From the NCBI GenBank assembly GCA_034509735.1, contig JACGWO010000011.1, positions 14,789,866 to 14,853,865 of the forward strand: 64,000 nucleotides of DNA. The letters are read 5' to 3'. This DNA is from Sesamum alatum (Eukaryota > Streptophyta > Magnoliopsida > Lamiales > Pedaliaceae). The position numbers and the translations under genes were made by a program. Shown piece after piece: positions 49,808-64,000 of the stretch. Numbering within the stretch: position 1 is the stretch's first letter; each line of letters starts with the position of its first letter. The notes beneath the pieces are model-generated. The model worked only from the letters and a program-made list of their open reading frames with translations. It was not told where the DNA came from and did not search any database.

Positions 49808-52313
49808 ATGGAAGGAACCCTTTTCCCCAACAGACCAACACTCCCAATTCAACCAACAAAACCAGCCTTACACCCAAATCACCAGCGCCTCAAGTTCAAC
49901 ACATCCACTCTCCCTCTCCCTCCTCTGCAACAGCAGCAACAATCTTCCAATTCCTTTCCCCTTGATTCCCTCCTTCAGCATCTCCTCCATATTTCTTCTC
50001 CTGTCAAGTCGTCCTTAACTTCTTCCCACATAGTACCTTCCCATAATCATGATTCTTTGTCGGCCCATTTCAGGAAAGATGATGGGAGTTCTATTGCAAT
50101 CCAAAGAATTGGTGAGAACTCTGTGAAAGATGAGGCGTCGCTTGATTTTCTTCCTTTGAAGTGTAAGTTCTTGCTTAACTCGATTTTGGGACAGCCCATT
50201 TCTAGTTTGCGGTCGTTCTTCGATTCTGCTAGGTCTGAATTGCTTCAAGAAGTCGATTTGATGAGTCTGTTGAAAGGTTTGGATGTTTCTGGTAATAGTG
50301 ACAAGGCCATTTTGTTGTTTGAATGGGTTGTTCTCAATTTGGATGTGTCTAATAGTGATAAATTAGATAATCAGATTATTGAGTTGATGGTCAAGATTCT
50401 CGGTAGGGAGTCTCAGCATTCGGTTACTTCGAAATTATTTGATGTGATTCCTGTTAAGGAGTTTGCGTTGGATGTTCGAGCATGGACTACTATTTTACAT
50501 GCATATTCACGCAGTGGGAAGTATGATAAGGCAATAGCATTGTTTGATTTCATGAAATGCAGAGGGTCGTGCCCGACTTTGGTTACTTACAATGTGATGT
50601 TGGATGTTTATGGGAAAAAGGGTCGATCTTGGGATAAAATTTTAGAACTTTTGGACGAGATGAGGAGCATGGGGCTTGAATTCGATGAGTTCACTTGTAG
50701 CACTGTGATATCGGCGTGTGGGAGAGAAGGGTTGGTGGAGGAAGCAAAGAGTTTCTTTGATGACTTAAGTTAAATGGTTATGTACCCGGGACAGTAACGT
50801 ATAATTCTTTGCTTCAAGTCTATGGGAAGGCGGGGATTTACAATGAGGCGTTGAGTGTCTTGAAAGAGATGGAGGAACAAAATTGCCCTCCTGACTCGGT
50901 AACGTATAATGAGCTTGTGGCTGCATATGTAAGGGCAGGGTTCCTTGAGGAAGGAGCAGCGTTGATTGGCACTATGACACAAAAGGGTGTAATGCCAAAT
51001 GCTGTCACTTACACCACTGTGATTGATGCCTATGGCAAAGCTGGGAAGGAGAACAAAGCTTTGAGTCTGCTCGAACAGATGAAGAAATCGGGTTGTGTTC
51101 CTAACGTGTGTACCTATAACTCTATGCTTGGGATGCTGGGGAAGAAGTCACGCATAGAAGAGATGATGGAGATCATCTCTGATATGAAATCCAACGGGTG
51201 CACGCCCAATCGCGTCACTTGGAACACGATGCTTGCAATGTGTGGTAACAGAGGGATGCACAAGTATGTGAACCGAGTTTTCCATGAGATGAAGAACTGT
51301 GGTTTTGAGCCTGATAGAGATACTTTTAATACTTTGATAAGTGCATACGGTAGGTGTGGTTCCCAAATCAATGCTGGAAAGATGCATGATGAGATGATTA
51401 AAGCAGGATTTTCACCGTGTATCACAACCTATAATTCATTTCTAAATGCATTGGCTCGTAGAGGGGATTGGAGAGCTGCAGAATCTGTTATTTTAGACAT
51501 GAGAAATAAGGGTTTCAAGCCGAACGAGACCACATACTCGTTGATGCTTCATAGCTACTCAAAAGGAGGAAATATCAGAGGCATTGAAAGGATTGCTAAA
51601 GAAATTTATGATGGTCATATATTTCCTAGTTGGATGCTTTTGAGAACTCTGATTCTAGCAAATTTCAAGTGCAGATCTCTCAGGGGTATGGAGAGAGCGT
51701 TTCAAGAATTCCTCAAGAATGGTTACAAACCTGATTTGGTGTTGATAAATTCCATGCTTTCAATTTTTGCTAGGAACAAGTTGTATGAGCGTGCTCACGA
51801 GATGCTACATTTTATTCGAGAGTGTGGGTTGCAGCCCGATCTTGTCACCTACAATAGCTTGATGGATATGTACGCCAGGGCCGGTGAATGTTGGAAAGCA
51901 CAAGAAGTTCTCAATGGATTGCTAGAAGGTGGTGGGAGGCCGGATCTCGTCTCTTATAACACTGTCATCAAAGGGTTCTGCAGGCAAGGCCTTATGCAGG
52001 AGGCTATGAGGACTTTCACAGAGATGACAAATAGGGAATAAGACCTTGCATCGTTACCTATAATACATTCATCGCTGGCTTCTCAGGACGCGGGTTTTTC
52101 CAAGAGGTAGATGAAGTGATCAGTTACATGATTCAGCATAACTGCAGACCAAACGAGCTAACATACAACACAGTCATAGACGGCTATTGTAAGGCAAAAA
52201 GGTACAAAGACGCAATGGATTTCGTGTCCACAATTAAGGATAAGGACACCTCATACAGCGAGGAAGCCTTGCAACGGCTTGTATATAGAGTCAGGGAAAA
52301 TATGGAATCATGA
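49808..52313 (+). CDS. PPR10: Plastid P-class PPR protein, PPR10/At2g18940 type, with two frameshifts
   Basis: RNA-binding pentatricopeptide repeat protein. Maize PPR10 binds plastid transcript ends in the atpI-atpH and psaJ-rpl33 regions; that role is known for the family and not shown here. It starts MEGTLFPNRPTLP, as in At2g18940. A Ser/Pro/Gln-rich plastid leader is followed by PPR motifs to the end, including PNRVTWNTMLAMCGNRGM and FPSWMLLRTLILANFKC, and it finishes RVRENMES. It is single-exon and would be 835 aa. The frame breaks at about 50767 (one base lost in TTAAGTTAAAT) and again at about 52035 (GGG where GGGG is expected). Both are single-base losses in homopolymers, and the reading resumes with near-perfect family similarity. 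Sequence error seems likelier than a pseudogene. AATAAA at 52477 may be the poly(A) signal. Confidence 0.92.
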
Positions 52314-53742
52314 GTTCACCCAACTCATCCTCAGAACAGAATCACACTATGATTCAGACCCATGGCTGACAGCAAAAACGTAAGGAACTGCCCATTGTGT
52401 CGATTTACTGTAACTTTTTGGCCCGACAGATTTTTGGGAACCCCGGCATCTTACTATCTTCTGAAGCTTCTCATACAATAAAGAAAAGTGTGCATCTTAG
52501 ACAGAAGCACCCTGAGCTGTTCAGTGTTTTCACTTTTTCTTCCTTTCTTTACCTCTTTGTAATCTATTGACATCCGTAGTAACATGTAGTATATGAGATC
52601 ATTGTCATACGTAAAGCATATTCTTTTGTTGTTTCATATCTGTGCATGATCTCTACAAACCATGCAAATACTGATGCCCGCCAACGTCCCTGAACCATGT
52701 AATGTACTCTGGGTCGATAACGGCCCAGCATACATAAAATTGTTGCCGGTACATCTATGCTGGTCCAAATCCATCTCGGCCCCATAATTCTACTTTTTAA
52801 CATGAGATGGTAAGCTTGAAGGTAGCAGAATCCCATCCAAAGTAAGATCAACTGGTTTTCCCAGAAATTGGGGTTAACATTGTCCTTCAGGCTCCATTAA
52901 ACTCAAAAGAGACGAGCAAACCAAGCAGAGTCTAAATTGCATACAGGAGGTTTAACCTGTGATTGTTGATATACAAGCTGCTCTAGAATTTAACATACCA
53001 AGGAATAGTAATGAATTGAAAGAACTGCAAATCAATCCATAGATGAAGTACAACACCAGGGATATTTGGATTTGCAGTCTATCTAGAGACTTATGGTTAC
53101 CAATTCCTGCGTAGATGGGGCAATCAGGGAGTATTTATGAGGAGATACAGAACAGAGGCTTTTGTATTAAGTCGAACGACAGCTGAATCAACAACTAGAA
53201 CAAGAAAATATGAACACGGACACGATCTAATACCAGAGCGCAAACGGTAGAAGGGCAGAATAAGCAGCAGTCTGACAGGTCGGACCATGAATTATTGACA
53301 TATAAAGAAAAAACCACAAACGTAAATCATACATACACCCCAATATATTTTTCCTTCTATCTTGTTGCTGTGTTCCTCTCAAGCTTCAACTTACAGAACC
53401 TGAAGCACAACACCACATACATGAGTAAAGCTAAAACTACATATATTATGCCCTATGTTTCTACCGAGTACTAGCAGCCTAGAGAGAACTAACAACGGGC
53501 AGCATTTTCTCGGAAATTTCATACAAAACTCACAAAATTAAACTGAGAGCAGGCATTAGCTCAAATGCTCCAAGGAGCATTACAAGAAAGCAAATTCAAG
53601 AACAGCACAGGTCAAGCATTTCCAAAATGCAGAAATAGTCTCTAGAAACTGGTTGGCTTAGAACAGGTATCACGTTCTTGAAACCAAAAAGAATGTTTTT
53701 TTCTGTGAAGAGGCCTGACAAATTTCGTGTTACTCATCTTGA
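52314..53742. other. Convergent intergenic region
   Basis: Holds the 3' ends of the PPR10-like gene (plus) and ZTL (minus). A 95-codon minus-strand frame at 52564-52851 shows no recognisable domain. Nothing else seen. Confidence 0.5.
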
Positions 53743-62191
<8,449 letters not shown>

Positions 62192-62474
62192 TCTATACTA
62201 TATATTATTAAAGATAATTATTTTGTTTTCCAAATTAATTTGATCTGTCATTTAAAAAAAATAAATTAAATTAATTATTTTTAACTTCTTCCCCTATCAT
62301 AATCTTCTGTAACTACTTTTTGGTAGTTTGTTTTCTCATGCATTTTTATCTTTTATATTATATATATTAAATAACTTTTCACCCTACAAAAATAAATAAT
62401 ATAATTTATCAAAATATTTTATTCTAAATATTCATTAAAGTTATGCACATATATAGAATATGCCCACTTACTAG
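62192..62474 (+). mobile_element. Short Helitron-like element 1
   Basis: Starts TCTATACTATATATTATTAA after an A and ends ATGCCCACTTACTAG before a T. The A/T insertion flanks and the TC...CTAG termini fit non-autonomous Helitrons. Confidence 0.6.
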
Positions 62475-62476
62475 TA

Positions 62477-62770
62477 TCTATACTATATATTAAGGGGAGA
62501 GCACCTCTATAGTGTATTTCCTTTTTTGGTCTGTTTTTTTTTTTTTTTTTTGAATCTTTCATCTAACTTCCCACTCTCCCCATTATATTTTGATAGTTAT
62601 TTTTTTTTTAATTTCCATTCATTTTTTGTGTCACAACTTTTTTTATACATTTAATATATTAAATTATTTTTTTTGTATATATTTCATTAAATAATAAATT
62701 TTTATAAATATTTTATTTTAAATAATACTTATAGAAGTTGCACACATATAATGTGTGCCAAAATTACTAG
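62477..62770 (+). mobile_element. Short Helitron-like element 2
   Basis: Starts TCTATACTATATATTAAGGG and ends with a hairpin-like GCACACATATAATGTGTGCC then AAAATTACTAG before T. It is placed directly at the 3' end of element 1. Confidence 0.65.
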
Positions 62771-62771
62771 T

Positions 62772-63133
62772 TCTATATATTGAAGAGAGGAGTTTCGGTG
62801 TCTTGATTTTTTGGTCTGTCATTTTTGTTTTTATTTTAAAAATTATTTATTTATTTTTGTTGTTTCACTTTTCATGTTCGATAACTACTTATACTCCACT
62901 TATTACCTCACTTGTCGATAAAAATGCAGTTTTAGTCCTATACTCCACGTTTCGCCATTTTTTGTCCCATACTTTCTTAAATAGCCAAAAATAGTCCCAA
63001 CGTTTAGGGTGTTTTGCATTTTTCATGCATTTATTCTTTTTATTTTATTTTACTCAATTGCATGTTAATAATAAATTATTAGTTTAATAAAAATATTATT
63101 GGAGTACATGTGTCGAGTGTGCTTTCCTACTAA
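62772..63133 (+). mobile_element. Possible Helitron-like element 3
   Basis: Starts TCTATATATTGAAGAGAGGAG directly after element 2. A possible 3' end is GTACATGTGTCGAGTGTGC, then TTTCCTACTAA before T. The terminus CTAA fits CTRR, but the hairpin is imperfect. Confidence 0.35.
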
Positions 63134-63393
63134 TTTGTAAGGATGAGGTATTGCTGAATTGGTAAGGTTGAGTCCTTAACGTCAAAAGATTGTGGGTTTT
63201 CTTCCATAAATGTGAGTGTATAGTACTTTTCCTTTTTTCTTTTTGTTTCTTTGGAACGTATTCGTTGTTTTAAATTTCAAGTAACTTTGGAGTTCGGAGT
63301 GTTTTGAATTAATTTAACTTTTGATGGAAAAAAGACCATTAAATTATTTTAATGATAATGTCTTTTTTTAAAAAATTATTTTAATGATAATGT

Positions 63394-63615
63394 CTTTTTT
63401 TTTTTTTTAGTAAATCGATTACAATCTTTAAGATCAAATATCTATATCTAACAACTACCGATAACTGTAACAATTATATACAAATCATCAATATAAAATA
63501 ATTATATATAATCAACGATTACTATTAAAGTAGAACGATACTTACTATTAAAGTAGATAACATTCACATGTTGGTGGAGTTCGAACTATGATCTTATAGT
63601 CATGTGGCTTTAATT
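63394..63615 (-). mobile_element. SINE-like element on the minus strand
   Basis: The plus strand shows a T run at about 63396-63409 (the tail) and ends in an inverted tRNA-like head with a B-box-like GTTCGAACTATGATC reading. It shares ACTATTAAAGTA...TTATAGTCATG with the relic at 12000-12075. A direct repeat of AATTATTTTAATGATAATGTC-like sequence lies just before the T run. No clear target duplication. Confidence 0.4.
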
Positions 63616-63814
63616 TCGTTTATGATTATGATCTGAATAGTTGAAAGATATATGACCATTGAAATTATAACGTGCAACAAAAATATGACTACTAAATATC
63701 TATTATCATTTTTTATATGTCCCGAGTACGAAAATAATAAAAATAAATAAATTTTATTAATATTATATTGTCCTGGCGTAACATAATTCACATAACATTT
63801 TCATATTAAATATA

Positions 63815-64000
63815 GGGATAATTACATTTACACCCCCTCACCTATTGTTCATTTACACAAACCACCTCTACCTTTTAAAAAATTACAGAAACCACCCCTG
63901 ACAGCATTTAAAACCCCAAAATACTCCTATTGACTTGGTCAAACTTTAATATAAATTTTGAAGGACAAAAATACCCTTTGGGGTGTTTCTGTAATTACCA
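63815..64000. mobile_element. MITE, left part only, cut by window edge
   Basis: Starts GGGATAATTACATTTACACC and continues with ACAGAAACCACCCC-type repeats. The right end lies outside the window. It belongs to the same broad class as families A-C. Confidence 0.55.

Noticed and set aside
52564..52851. 95-codon minus-strand frame between PPR10 and ZTL
   Set aside because: No similarity recognised; lies in the 3' flank of two convergent genes.

Overview
This is nuclear DNA from a flowering plant. It is AT-rich, the genes have GT-AG introns, and the four recognisable protein genes are plant housekeeping or plastid genes. The protein sequences and the dense short transposons with termini like GGGTAAATTAC suggest an asterid eudicot, possibly Lamiales (sesame-like). 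That placement is inference; no species can be read directly.

Genes, left to right: (1) a plasma-membrane H+-ATPase of the PMA4/AHA1-AHA2 type, minus strand, start codon at 5067, running off the left edge. Its exons 2 and 3 carry a cluster of small indels. (2) Homogentisate phytyltransferase (VTE2/HPT1), minus strand, 12 exons, 34572 down to 27677, complete at 405 aa. (3) A single-exon P-class PPR protein, orthologous to Arabidopsis At2g18940 and maize PPR10, plus strand, 49808-52313, with two one-base deletions. (4) A ZEITLUPE/LKP2 LOV-F-box-Kelch photoreceptor, minus strand, two exons, 60383 down to 53743, complete at 621 aa. In Arabidopsis LKP2 (At2g18915), the PPR gene (At2g18940), VTE2 (At2g18950) and AHA1 (At2g18960) occupy the same order on chromosome 2, so the window is a conserved syntenic block read in reverse. 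The genes do not form a pathway; they are old neighbours.

The rest is mostly transposon-derived. From 5.4 to 27 kb there are no convincing genes. That stretch holds a 182-bp tandem array (8.6-9.4 kb), Mutator-like MITEs with 9-bp target duplications, CACTA-like MITEs, a three-level nested insertion (hAT-like element, then solo LTR, then PIF/Harbinger MITE) at 17664-19972, and a SINE with a 21-bp target duplication at 26.8-27.1 kb. Between VTE2 and PPR10 lie several MITEs, a probable 3.4-kb Helitron (37369-40729), a 2.1-kb TIR element carrying exon-like sequence (42726-44843), a gypsy-type solo LTR (45.4-46.1 kb), and a 3.3-kb TIR element with a GC-rich core split by another solo LTR (46241-49554). 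This last element ends about 250 bp before the PPR10 start codon. Upstream of ZTL is a chain of short Helitron-like elements (62.2-63.1 kb), a SINE relic, and a MITE cut by the right edge.

I found no CRISPR array, operon, rRNA gene or convincing tRNA gene, and no new biochemical system. The most noteworthy observations concern transposon structure, local sequence damage in two otherwise conserved genes, and gene order.
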